Shown piece by piece: positions 29,901 to 37,599 of a stretch of DNA of 62,066 nucleotides (the stretch's first letter is position 1; the number at the start of each line of letters is the position of its first letter). The DNA comes from Paraprevotella xylaniphila YIT 11841 (GTDB lineage: Bacteria; Bacteroidota; Bacteroidia; Bacteroidales; Bacteroidaceae). The translations under genes were made by a program, and so were the position numbers. The notes beneath the pieces are model-generated. The model did not search any database and had not been told where the DNA came from. It saw only the letters and a list, made by a program, of their open reading frames with translations. The stretch spans positions 1 to 62,066 of the forward strand of contig NZ_GL883827.1 in the NCBI RefSeq assembly GCF_000205165.1, in the 5' to 3' direction.

Positions 29901-30917
29901 CTATATATGGGGCAAATCGGAGTATTTATGACGATTTTGGAAATAGTAAGCCCACAAAATACTGAACCGAGCTTGTTCCGGAACCGGGTTCACGACCATA
30001 CGGGACAGGTTTTCTTTCCGGGCAGCCCGAAAATCTTCCTTTTGCTTTCTGAAATCGGCCCTCGCCTGAAACACAGCCAGAAAAGACCGCCGCTCCCCTT
30101 TCAGCAAAAATTGGAGGGCAGCCAACCTGTCCAACCAAAAACGACAACGCATGACCGTACTCAGACGTTCATCCGGCAGATTCTTATAAAGCATATAAAG
30201 GTTATTCCGGAAATTCAAATAGGTCTTATGCGGGTTTTCCTTGGACAACGTGCCTCCCCCTACATGATAAACCACAGCCGACGGCACACAGACAATGCCG
30301 TATCCGCGACTGCGTAACCGCCAACAAAAGTCAATTTCCTCCATGTGGGCAAAAAAGCGGGCATCCAAACCTCCGGCTTCGCGATAAACGGCACTACGTA
30401 CCATCAAAGCGGCTCCGGTGGCCCAAAAAACAGGGGCCACTGTATCATATTGCCCCTCATCGGTTTCCACCGTATTCATGACACGCCCCCTGCAATACGG
30501 ATAACCCCAAGCATCCATATACCCTCCTGCCGCTCCCGCATACTCGAACTTATCCGGTGCATGCCAACTTAGGATTTTAGGTTGGCAGGCTGCTACCTCC
30601 GGATGGGTATCCAAATACTGCGACATGGGAGAAATCCAATCATCTTTCACCTCCACGTCCGAATTCAGCAAAACAAAATATTCGGCCTCAATCTGTGCCA
30701 AAGCCCGGTTATACCCTTCGGCAAAGCCGTAATTCCGTTCCAATAAGATTGTTTTCACAGCAGGAAAATCTACCGAAAGAAGCTCCAACGACTTATCCGT
30801 AGAAGCATTGTCGGCCACATATACCTCTGCCGATGTATGAGCCAACACACCAGGCAAAAAGCGACGAAGCATTTCTTCTCCGTTCCAATTCAAAATGACT
30901 ACGGCCACCTTGTCCAT
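29901..30917 (-). CDS. Family 2 glycosyltransferase
   Basis: 338 residues. GT-A fold: VVILNWNGEE at the start, YVADNASTDKS (nucleotide binding), then LLNSDVEVKDDW, whose SDV stands for the DxD metal site, and FFAHMEEIDFCWRLRSRGY, the ED catalytic-type motif. No membrane segment, so it is probably cytoplasmic or peripheral. It resembles rhamnosyl/galactosyl-type GT2 proteins that act on surface polysaccharides; the donor is unknown. It follows mtaB by 18 bases on the same strand. Confidence 0.9.
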   Translation of the reverse strand: MDKVAVVILNWNGEEMLRRFLPGVLAHTSAEVYVADNASTDKSLELLSVDFPAVKTILLERNYGFAEGYNRALAQIEAEYFVLLNSDVEVKDDWISPMSQYLDTHPEVAACQPKILSWHAPDKFEYAGAAGGYMDAWGYPYCRGRVMNTVETDEGQYDTVAPVFWATGAALMVRSAVYREAGGLDARFFAHMEEIDFCWRLRSRGYGIVCVPSAVVYHVGGGTLSKENPHKTYLNFRNNLYMLYKNLPDERLSTVMRCRFWLDRLAALQFLLKGERRSFLAVFQARADFRKQKEDFRAARKENLSRMVVNPVPEQARFSILWAYYFQNRHKYSDLPHI

Positions 30918-30935
30918 ATCCGTCCTCTCCTATTA

Positions 30936-32279
30936 TTATAATAAGGTGGCACGTAAAGCCGACCTGCCTGCATTAAAATCTCCCAAACGTACACGGACAA
31001 TCTGATTGTCCAGATTCCCTTCGACAGGCAATTCCACCCGGATATAGTTGGCTGTAAAGCCATGCATCACTCCTTCCGTCCGGGACTTTTCCAACAGGAC
31101 CTCGGCCTCGGTTCCGATGTAACGCCGATAAAATGCCTCCCATTTTACATCGGACAACTCCAATAGCCGTTGGCTGCGCCGATGTTTCTCCTCTGGCGAA
31201 ACAGAATGTCCTATTTTCAGAGCCATCGTTCCGGGGCGCTCCGAATAACTGAACACATGCAACTGGCTCACATCCAACGAACGAATGAAACCGAATGCTT
31301 CTTCAAAACATCCATCCGTCTCGCCCCGCGTACCTACAATCACATCCACACCGATAAAGGCATCAGGCATCAGCTCTTTCACACGTGATATCTTCTCGGC
31401 AAAAAAATTTGTAGTATAACGGCGACGCATAAGTTTCAGCACTTCATCGCTACCGCTTTGTAACGGTATATGAAAATGGGGCATAAACGCACGCGACTCC
31501 GCACAAAAAGCCAACACGTCCTCTGTCAGCAAATTAGGTTCGATGGAAGATATACGGTAACGGGCTATACCTTCCACCCGGTCAAGCGCTTTCACCAAAT
31601 CCAAAAAGCTTTCACCGGTAGTCTTACCGAAATCTCCGATATTCACTCCAGTCAACACTATTTCACGCCCCCCCTCCGATGCTGCTTGTTCTGCTTGACG
31701 AACCAATGAGGCTATGCTACCGTTACGGCTACGCCCACGAGCATACGGAATCGTACAATACGTACAATAATAATCGCACCCGTCTTGCACTTTCAAGAAA
31801 TAACGTGTCCGGTCGCCACATGAACAGGAAGGGACAAATGTATGTATATCTTTCGTAGGCACAGTATAAGCGGCGTGCTCCGCATCAGCTGATTTACGCT
31901 CTGCCGGCAACAAAGGCAAACGTTCCTCTAAATAACGCAATATATCCCCTTTCTGCTCTGCCCCCAAAACTAAATCCACTCCGTCAATAGCAGAAACTTG
32001 CTCCGGTTTAAGTTGGGCATAACAGCCCGTTACCACCACAAAAGCTCCGGGATGCTGTTTCACCAACTTATGAATAGCTTGCCGGCATTTATGATCGGCA
32101 ACCTCCGTTACCGAACAAGTATTCACCACACAAATATCGGCACGTTCTCCGGCTCGCACCGTCCTCACTCCCATCTCCTTCAACAAACGCCCTATTGTAG
32201 AAGTCTCTGCAAAATTCAACTTACAGCCTAACGTAAAATATACGGCTTTCTTCCCCTCAAAAACGGATGCTTCTGTCAT
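30936..32279 (-). CDS. mtaB: tRNA t6A37 methylthiotransferase MtaB
   Basis: 447 residues from the ATG at 32279; an ATG at 32300 would add seven residues and cannot be excluded. MiaB/MtaB family: N-terminal UPF0004 domain with the cysteines of YFTLGCKLN, CVVNTCSVTE and VVTGCYAQ (second cluster), radical SAM CDYYCTYCTIPYARG, then HIPLQSGSDEVLKLMRR and a C-terminal TRAM domain. It adds the 2-methylthio group to t6A37 in ANN-decoding tRNAs. GKKAVYFTLGCKLNFAE is the diagnostic MtaB start. A -7 element lies at 32322-32329. Probably co-transcribed with the glycosyltransferase gene. Confidence 0.93.
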   Translation of the reverse strand: MTEASVFEGKKAVYFTLGCKLNFAETSTIGRLLKEMGVRTVRAGERADICVVNTCSVTEVADHKCRQAIHKLVKQHPGAFVVVTGCYAQLKPEQVSAIDGVDLVLGAEQKGDILRYLEERLPLLPAERKSADAEHAAYTVPTKDIHTFVPSCSCGDRTRYFLKVQDGCDYYCTYCTIPYARGRSRNGSIASLVRQAEQAASEGGREIVLTGVNIGDFGKTTGESFLDLVKALDRVEGIARYRISSIEPNLLTEDVLAFCAESRAFMPHFHIPLQSGSDEVLKLMRRRYTTNFFAEKISRVKELMPDAFIGVDVIVGTRGETDGCFEEAFGFIRSLDVSQLHVFSYSERPGTMALKIGHSVSPEEKHRRSQRLLELSDVKWEAFYRRYIGTEAEVLLEKSRTEGVMHGFTANYIRVELPVEGNLDNQIVRVRLGDFNAGRSALRATLL

Positions 32280-32321
32280 ATCATCTATAGTATAATCCAA
32301 TCTTAATCACTGTTCCAACCG

Positions 32322-32329
32322 CAAAGTTA
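32322..32329 (-). promoter_or_regulatory. -7 element for mtaB
   Basis: Minus-strand TAACTTTG fits TAnnTTTG, 43 bases before the ATG at 32279. No clear -33 box. Confidence 0.45.
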
Positions 32330-32470
32330 CATAATTCTATGGAATAGCACATAGAGAACCTCGAAAAATTAACAGTACATAAAATATTGATTCATTGCAA
32401 CTTATATATATCCTTAAAAATATGTATCAAAAAAAAGAGGGCAAAGTGTACAACATATCAAAAAAGTATA

Positions 32471-32478
32471 TACCTTTG
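32471..32478 (+). promoter_or_regulatory. -7 element for the small lipoprotein
   Basis: TACCTTTG fits TAnnTTTG, 52 bases before the start codon. No TTTG at the -33 distance. Confidence 0.45.
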
Positions 32479-32529
32479 CAATGTTTTAATAAGCAATTGA
32501 TTGTTTTACAGATTTAAAAAAGCAAAAAA

Positions 32530-32745
32530 ATGAAAAAGTTAGCATTTTTGTTCGTAGCTTTCGCAGCTATTTCTTTCGCATCTTGCGGTAACAAAACTTC
32601 TCAGGCTGAAACTGCAGCTGATACTGACACTGTAGCTGTAGAAGAAGAAATCGTAGAAGTTGATTCTGTAGTTGCCGATAGCGCTGCCGCTGATGCTGCT
32701 GTAGTTGCTGATAGCGCTGCTGCCGAAGCTCCTGCTGCTGAATAA
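32530..32745 (+). CDS. Small Ala/Val/Asp-rich lipoprotein
   Basis: 71 residues. A clean lipoprotein signal (MKKLAFLFVAFAAISFASC) leaves a mature chain of about 52 residues made of Ala, Val, Asp, Glu and Ser, with repeating VADSAAADA units and no lysine after the first few residues. It is very acidic and probably unstructured. A strong terminator follows 30 bases later, so it is a single-gene unit, probably well expressed given its codon usage (GCT, GTA). Function unknown. Confidence 0.85.
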   Translation: MKKLAFLFVAFAAISFASCGNKTSQAETAADTDTVAVEEEIVEVDSVVADSAAADAAVVADSAAAEAPAAE

Positions 32746-32774
32746 TTCAGTACAGATACGAACTAAAAGGAACA

Positions 32775-32810
32775 AGAGATCATACGCGAGTATGGTCTCT
32801 ATTTTTTTAT
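32775..32810 (+). terminator. Rho-independent terminator of the small lipoprotein
   Basis: AGAGATCATAC pairs with GTATGGTCTCT around GCGA, followed by ATTTTTTTA. Confidence 0.92.
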
Positions 32811-32864
32811 ACCAATCCCTTCTTTTCGGAATCCATCTCTTTTGGCACGATAAATCTGATTAAT

Positions 32865-32899
32865 AAAAAAGGGGAACACCCTTCATTGGATATTCCCCC
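32865..32899 (-). terminator. Rho-independent terminator of rpsF-rpsR-rplI
   Basis: On the minus strand GGGGAATATCC pairs with GGGTGTTCCCC, followed by six T. It lies 35 bases past the rplI stop. Confidence 0.85.
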
Positions 32900-32933
32900 T
32901 ATAAATAACACACAATATAAATAGCCCTTATAA

Positions 32934-33380
32934 TTAAGCTTCTTCCGCTACAACCTCAAAAGGTATCTCAACAGAAACTTCCTTATGCAATTTTACAGTA
33001 GCATGATATGAACCCACTGCTTTCACATCTTTCACTACAATAATCTTACGGTCAATATCAAAACCAAGCTTCTTCAACTCGTCTGCAATCTGCAAACTGT
33101 TTACCGAGCCATAGATGACACCCGTAGCACTCACCTTAGTAGGAATAGTCAGAGCAACCTCAGCCAACTTATCAGCCAATGCCTGAGCCTCATTCTTGAT
33201 TTTCTCCAACTTATGAGCACGCTGCTTCAAATCCTCAGCCAACATTTTCTTGGCAGAATCTGAAGCAATCACAGCCTTACCGGTAGGAATAAGGTAGTTA
33301 CGACCGTAACCTGACTTTACGTCTACAATATCATTCTTGTAGCCCAAGCCTATAATATCTTCTTTCAATATAATTTCCAT
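32934..33380 (-). CDS. rplI: 50S ribosomal protein L9
   Basis: 148 residues, the usual length. N-terminal globular domain (MEIILKEDIIGLGYKNDIVDVKSGYGRNYLIP is the family signature, here in part: GYGRNYLIP), a long connecting helix (AEDLKQRAHKLEKIKNEA) and the C-terminal rRNA-binding domain. Last gene of rpsF-rpsR-rplI, 18 bases after rpsR. Confidence 0.97.
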   Translation of the reverse strand: MEIILKEDIIGLGYKNDIVDVKSGYGRNYLIPTGKAVIASDSAKKMLAEDLKQRAHKLEKIKNEAQALADKLAEVALTIPTKVSATGVIYGSVNSLQIADELKKLGFDIDRKIIVVKDVKAVGSYHATVKLHKEVSVEIPFEVVAEEA

Positions 33381-33398
33381 GCTTACTCCTCCTTATTA

Positions 33399-33665
33399 TT
33401 ATTTCATCATATCTGTTACAAATGGAAGAAGTGCCAAATGACGGGCTCTCTTGACAGCCTGTGCTACACGACGCTGATACTTCAAAGAAGTACCTGTAAT
33501 GCGACGGGGCAAAATCTTACCCTGCTCATTCAAGAATTTCTTCAAGAATTCGGGATCCTTATAATCAATGTACTTAATACCGCTTTTCTTGAAACGGCAG
33601 TACTTTTTCTTCTTCACGTCTACGGTCGGCGGAGTCAAATATCTGATTTCTGATTGCTGTGCCAT
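33399..33665 (-). CDS. rpsR: 30S ribosomal protein S18
   Basis: 88 residues. Family motifs: [53 protein letters not shown]. It binds S6 at the platform of the small subunit. Lies 3 bases after rpsF. Confidence 0.97.
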   Translation of the reverse strand: MAQQSEIRYLTPPTVDVKKKKYCRFKKSGIKYIDYKDPEFLKKFLNEQGKILPRRITGTSLKYQRRVAQAVKRARHLALLPFVTDMMK

Positions 33666-33668
33666 GAT

Positions 33669-34010
33669 TTAATCCTCCTTTTTTGATTTGTTATTTCTTC
33701 TCTTCTCAGCGTATTCTGCTGCATACTTCTCCATTTTGATAGTCAAAAAGCGAAGTACTTTCTCATCACGACGGAAATTGACTTCCAAAGTTTTAATCAC
33801 TTCAGGCTGCGCCTTGAACTCCATAAGGATATAAAATCCCGTGGACTTCTTTTCAATGGCGTAAGCCAATTTCTTCAGGCCCCAGTTCTCTTCATTGATA
33901 ATCTCTGCACCGTTGTCAGTGAGGATACCCCTGAACTTGTTGACCGCTTCCTTCATCTGGTCGTCAGATAAAACGGGAGTTAAAATGAAAACGGTTTCGT
34001 ATTGATTCAT
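33669..34010 (-). CDS. rpsF: 30S ribosomal protein S6
   Basis: 113 residues. Begins [18 protein letters not shown], the S6 start, with [18 protein letters not shown] in the middle and a lysine-rich tail. Partner of S18. No ssb or priB gene separates it from rpsR, as is usual in Bacteroidales. A consensus promoter lies 47-78 bases upstream. Confidence 0.97.
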   Translation of the reverse strand: MNQYETVFILTPVLSDDQMKEAVNKFRGILTDNGAEIINEENWGLKKLAYAIEKKSTGFYILMEFKAQPEVIKTLEVNFRRDEKVLRFLTIKMEKYAAEYAEKRRNNKSKKED

Positions 34011-34056
34011 AATCCGTTAAATAAATAATTAATAATGTTTTTGCAAAAATGCGGTG

Positions 34057-34088
34057 CAAAATTACGTGTTTTTCCGCTATTATGCAAA
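34057..34088 (-). promoter_or_regulatory. Consensus promoter of rpsF-rpsR-rplI
   Basis: Minus-strand TTTG (34085-34088), a 20-base spacer and TAATTTTG (34057-34064): a full match to the Bacteroides TTTG-N19-21-TAnnTTTG form. Confidence 0.8.
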
Positions 34089-34205
34089 TTTTCTAAGCTT
34101 TAAATCCAATCAAAGCTTTAGAAAAAGAGAGGTTGGAAAAGTAGCTGCCTAAAGCTTTAAAGAAATTTAAGAAGCTCACACGGCCACAATCTGTAATAAA
34201 TATCA

Positions 34206-34213
34206 TACCTTTG
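34206..34213 (+). promoter_or_regulatory. -7 element for the MarR-family gene
   Basis: TACCTTTG fits TAnnTTTG, 24 bases before the start codon; -33 box weak. Confidence 0.45.
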
Positions 34214-34236
34214 TATGGTCGAACAATCTGAAGGAC

Positions 34237-34683
34237 ATGAGCGAACAATTCAATTTCGATATAAAATTAATCTTTGCCATCCTGAACGGGAAGGTGTCGG
34301 CAGCAATCAACCGCAAGCTCTACCGTAACTTCCGGCTATACAATGTGGACATTACTCCGGAACAATGGACGGTGTTGTTATATCTATGGGAAAAAGACGG
34401 TGTCACGCAACAAGAATTGTGTAACGCGACTTTCAAGGACAAACCGAGTATGACACGGCTGATCGACAATATGGAGCGCCTGAACCTCGTTGTCAGAATA
34501 TCCGGGAAAACAGACCGGAGAATCAACCTGATTCATCTGACCAAGACTGGACGGGATTTGGAAGAGAAATCGAGATTTATCGCCAACAAGACCCTGAAAG
34601 AGGCCCTGCGTGGCCTTAGTGTGGAAGAATTAAGCATAAGCCAGGAAGTTTTAAGAAAAGTGTTTTTAAACACAAAGGATTAA
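34237..34683 (+). CDS. MarR-family transcriptional regulator
   Basis: 148 residues. Winged helix-turn-helix: ITPEQWTVLLYLWEKDGVTQQEL (first helices), KDKPSMTRLIDNMERLNLVVR (recognition helix) and KTDRRINLIHLTKTGRDL (wing with the MarR signature). Dimerisation helices lie at both ends. Probably a repressor or ligand sensor; the target may be the small membrane protein gene about 100 bases downstream, or itself. No inverted repeat operator was evident. Confidence 0.9.
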   Translation: MSEQFNFDIKLIFAILNGKVSAAINRKLYRNFRLYNVDITPEQWTVLLYLWEKDGVTQQELCNATFKDKPSMTRLIDNMERLNLVVRISGKTDRRINLIHLTKTGRDLEEKSRFIANKTLKEALRGLSVEELSISQEVLRKVFLNTKD

Positions 34684-34786
34684 AATGCTCCTTTTCCGTC
34701 TTTTTTTCTATGAAAAGTTTCGGAGTTTAAATAATTATGCTTTAATTTGTAGGCTGAATGGAGAAAAACATAAAAAGAAACATACA

Positions 34787-34963
34787 ATGAATAATTTTTT
34801 AAAGAATTTGGGTATTCTCTTAATCGTTCTGGGAACTGCGGTATTGGTTCTGAGTTATGTATGCAACTGGCTTGATTATAACTGGCCTAACGGTATAGCC
34901 TTATTGGCTATTGTGGTCGGTATTATCGTCCACATTGTCATGAACAAGAAAATACAAGATTAA
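34787..34963 (+). CDS. Small two-helix membrane protein
   Basis: 58 residues from the ATG at 34787; the open frame runs further upstream but that part is AT-rich and unlike protein. Two hydrophobic segments, GILLIVLGTAVLVLSYV and GIALLAIVVGIIVHIVM, are joined by a short WLDYNWPNG loop. Small proteins of this shape are common in Bacteroides next to MarR or core genes; function unknown. A 16-bp terminator hairpin follows. Confidence 0.75.
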   Translation: MNNFLKNLGILLIVLGTAVLVLSYVCNWLDYNWPNGIALLAIVVGIIVHIVMNKKIQD

Positions 34964-34970
34964 GAGGTAA

Positions 34971-35015
34971 AAGAATGGCCCCGGATGTTCCTCAAGGAAA
35001 TCCGGGGCCATTCTT
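34971..35015. terminator. Bidirectional terminator
   Basis: AAGAATGGCCCCGGAT (34971-34986) pairs exactly with ATCCGGGGCCATTCTT (35000-35015), between convergent genes. Confidence 0.85.
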
Positions 35016-35028
35016 ACGTTATCTGTTC

Positions 35029-35733
35029 TTATTCCTCTTCTGTTGTGGGGATAATCAAACGATAACCTTTTCCATGGACGTTGTTAATCTCAATGGAAGG
35101 GTCGTCTTTCAGATGCTTGCGCAATTTTGTGATATACACATCCATGCTCCGTGCATTGAAGTAATTGTCATCAATCCAAATCGTCTTCAATGCCAGTTCA
35201 CGTTGTAATACATCATTGGCATGCGCACAAAGCAATGAAAGCAACTCACTTTCCTTGGTTGTCAACTTGGTTTGCTTGTCACCGATAGCCAAAATCTGCC
35301 TTTGTGTGTCGAAAGTGAAACGACCCAGTTTATACATGTTCGTCTCCTTTACTTTCTTACCCCTCACACGGCGCAAGATGGCCTCCATACGGAATACCAG
35401 TTCTTCCATCGAGAAAGGTTTAGTGATATAGTCATCAGCCCCTATTTTAAATCCGTCGAAAATATCCTCCTTCAGGTTTTTGGCCGTCAGGAATATGATA
35501 GGTATTTCAGCATTGACCTGTCGGATTTCCTGTGCCAACTGGAATCCATCCTTCTTTGGCATCATAACGTCCAACACACACATTTCGTAACGGTTCTTCA
35601 AAAATGCCTTGTAACCGGCATCTCCGTCCGGAAACAGTTCCGCCTCATAACCCTTGGCCTGTAAATACTCTCTCAGCAACATGCCCAGGCTCTCATCGTC
35701 CTCGCATAATAATATTCGCAATTTTTCTTCCAT
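35029..35733 (-). CDS. rprY: OmpR-family response regulator RprY
   Basis: 234 residues. Receiver domain with acidic pocket (LLCEDDES), phospho-acceptor Asp in CVLDVMMPKKDG and the conserved Lys in DDYITKPFS; winged-helix DNA-binding domain at the C-terminus (TTKESELLSLLCAHAND, then MDVYITKLRKHL). Near-identical in pattern to RprY of B. fragilis, which together with RprX affects tetracycline resistance regulation and stress/metabolic genes. rprX is encoded directly upstream, 5 bases apart. Confidence 0.93.
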   Translation of the reverse strand: MEEKLRILLCEDDESLGMLLREYLQAKGYEAELFPDGDAGYKAFLKNRYEMCVLDVMMPKKDGFQLAQEIRQVNAEIPIIFLTAKNLKEDIFDGFKIGADDYITKPFSMEELVFRMEAILRRVRGKKVKETNMYKLGRFTFDTQRQILAIGDKQTKLTTKESELLSLLCAHANDVLQRELALKTIWIDDNYFNARSMDVYITKLRKHLKDDPSIEINNVHGKGYRLIIPTTEEE

Positions 35734-35738
35734 AATTC

Positions 35739-37292
35739 TTATTTTTTTATTGTTGGTAATGTGATTATAAATTTCGTTCCATGACCGTATTCGCTTTCTG
35801 CATGTATCACGCCATTCTGTAACCCCACGATTTTCTTGACGTAGGCCAGTCCTAAGCCGAAACCTTTGACATCATGTTTATTGCCAGTATGCACACGATA
35901 AAACTTATCGAAAATCCTCTTCAAGTCATCTTTCTGTATGCCTATGCCGTTATCTTCTATTGAAATATTGATCTTGTCCCCCGTATTCCATGTCCGAAGA
36001 GTCAAATGCAGTTCCACATCATCACGCTTGTATTTGACCGCATTATCCATCAAATTGAATATCACATTCGTAAAGTGCATCTCATCCACATAAATCTCCG
36101 CCTGTTCGGCTTTGAAATCAGACGATATACTTCCTCCATTCTGCGACACTTTCAAAGTAAACGTCTTAATGACTCCCGCCAACAACTGATGTGCATCCAA
36201 CTCTTTCTGCTTGAACGCAATGTTATCTCTGTCGTACAAAGACATTTGCAGTACTTTTTCCACCTGAAAACGTAAACGCTTGGTCTCGTCGTTAATGACC
36301 CGCGAAAGATTCTCGTACATCGCCTCGCTCTTCTTTATCGACTGGTCGCTCAGCATCTGGGCGGCCAATGAAATAGACGAAATCGGAGTCTTGAATTCAT
36401 GCGTCATATTGTTGATGAAGTCATTTTTCATCTCCGTCACCTTTTTCTGACGGAATATCACATATATCGTAAAGACAAAAGTGACAAACAGAATGATGGT
36501 AAAGGCCAATGCCGGAATCATCATCCGTGCCGTTTCCAACAAATAGGAATTCATATCCGGAAAATGAATCCTCACAATGCCGATTTTACCCGCAGGGTCA
36601 TTACGGAACAACACCTGGGAGTATGAATAGTCTTTTCCTTTCTCCTCGTAATCCGGGCATCGGTATACCTCCCGTCCGTCATTGGTAGCCACCGTGAAAT
36701 GATAAGGAATACTGATTCCGTTATTTTCAAGCGCATTACGGATGTCCTGATCCAACAATTTGAAATTAATCCGCTCTTCCAGGGGTTTCTCACTCGCTTT
36801 ATACAAGATAGTGTATATTACTTCGTCAAGCAAACCCTTATGATATACATACGCATTCTTCACATACTCCTGAAACGACCTGGTGGCCTCGTCAATCGAA
36901 TTATTACGCTCGATACGCAACACTTTCGGCATAGTGGAAGGATGCTTCACTATCGTATGCAATTCGAAATCGGAATATATCTTTTCTCCCCCGTGTGCAA
37001 CTCCTACACCGTTGCTCGCATCTACAGTACCGACTATCCCGCCCATATAAAGTTTAGGCAAAGAATCCGAAGTCGGGCTTAAATTGTCCCGTGTAAAGTT
37101 CTCCAGATAACGAAACGTCTCGTTCTGCTCCAAATTGCGGGATGCCTGATTCAGACTACGAACTACGGATTCGTCAAATTGTTCCTTCCGCATCTTCACC
37201 ATCTGCTCGATGTAGCGCATCTGCAACAAAAGAAGTCCCAAAAACGAAACTCCGATAATTACACTTACTATCCAGATTGTAGACCTTTTCAT
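35739..37292 (-). CDS. rprX: Sensor histidine kinase RprX
   Basis: 517 residues. First membrane helix at about 7-26, a periplasmic sensor region of about 240 residues, a second helix near 265-290 (PALAFTIILFVTFVF), then the kinase core: H-box FINNMTHEFKTPISS, N-box NLMDNAVKYK, G1 DNGIGI and G2 GFGLGLAYV. Partner of RprY directly downstream. A TATATTTG word ends 5 bases before the ATG; if it is the -7 element the mRNA would be nearly leaderless, but no -33 box supports this. Confidence 0.93.
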   Translation of the reverse strand: MKRSTIWIVSVIIGVSFLGLLLLQMRYIEQMVKMRKEQFDESVVRSLNQASRNLEQNETFRYLENFTRDNLSPTSDSLPKLYMGGIVGTVDASNGVGVAHGGEKIYSDFELHTIVKHPSTMPKVLRIERNNSIDEATRSFQEYVKNAYVYHKGLLDEVIYTILYKASEKPLEERINFKLLDQDIRNALENNGISIPYHFTVATNDGREVYRCPDYEEKGKDYSYSQVLFRNDPAGKIGIVRIHFPDMNSYLLETARMMIPALAFTIILFVTFVFTIYVIFRQKKVTEMKNDFINNMTHEFKTPISSISLAAQMLSDQSIKKSEAMYENLSRVINDETKRLRFQVEKVLQMSLYDRDNIAFKQKELDAHQLLAGVIKTFTLKVSQNGGSISSDFKAEQAEIYVDEMHFTNVIFNLMDNAVKYKRDDVELHLTLRTWNTGDKINISIEDNGIGIQKDDLKRIFDKFYRVHTGNKHDVKGFGLGLAYVKKIVGLQNGVIHAESEYGHGTKFIITLPTIKK

Positions 37293-37521
37293 ATCAGCAA
37301 ATATACATATCGAAAACGGGCATTAAGCTCATAAAAACTTATTCCTTCATTGAGTTTAACGTTATTAACAACAAAGTAATACAAAATGATTTATACAAGC
37401 AAACAAGGATTGCTTTATCTTAAAAATAAGTATTCAGTCGCCGAGAAAAAATATCTGCATGTATCCCTCAAGCAGTGCCTCCCACCTGTTCCTAAGATGC
37501 GTTTTTATTGTGCAGCAAACG

Positions 37522-37579
37522 AAAAAATCCCGCCCTTCAACTTACTTGCATACTCAAGCAAAAAGTCGAAAAGCGGGAT
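37522..37579 (-). terminator. Long terminator of the EF-G paralogue gene
   Basis: On the minus strand ATCCCGC pairs with GCGGGAT, with inner TTCGACTT/AAGTTGAA-type and CTTG/CAAG pairing, followed by a T-rich run (TTTTTTC). Confidence 0.8.
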
Positions 37580-37599
37580 ACCTCCAGTAGCTTAGTTTA

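Noticed and set aside
37293-37305. TATATTTG as a promoter giving a leaderless rprX mRNA
   Set aside because: Only the -7 word matches; no TTTG lies at the right distance upstream, so support is too thin.
37386-37595. 69-codon plus-strand ORF
   Set aside because: Overlaps the terminator of the EF-G paralogue gene and has no protein-like features.
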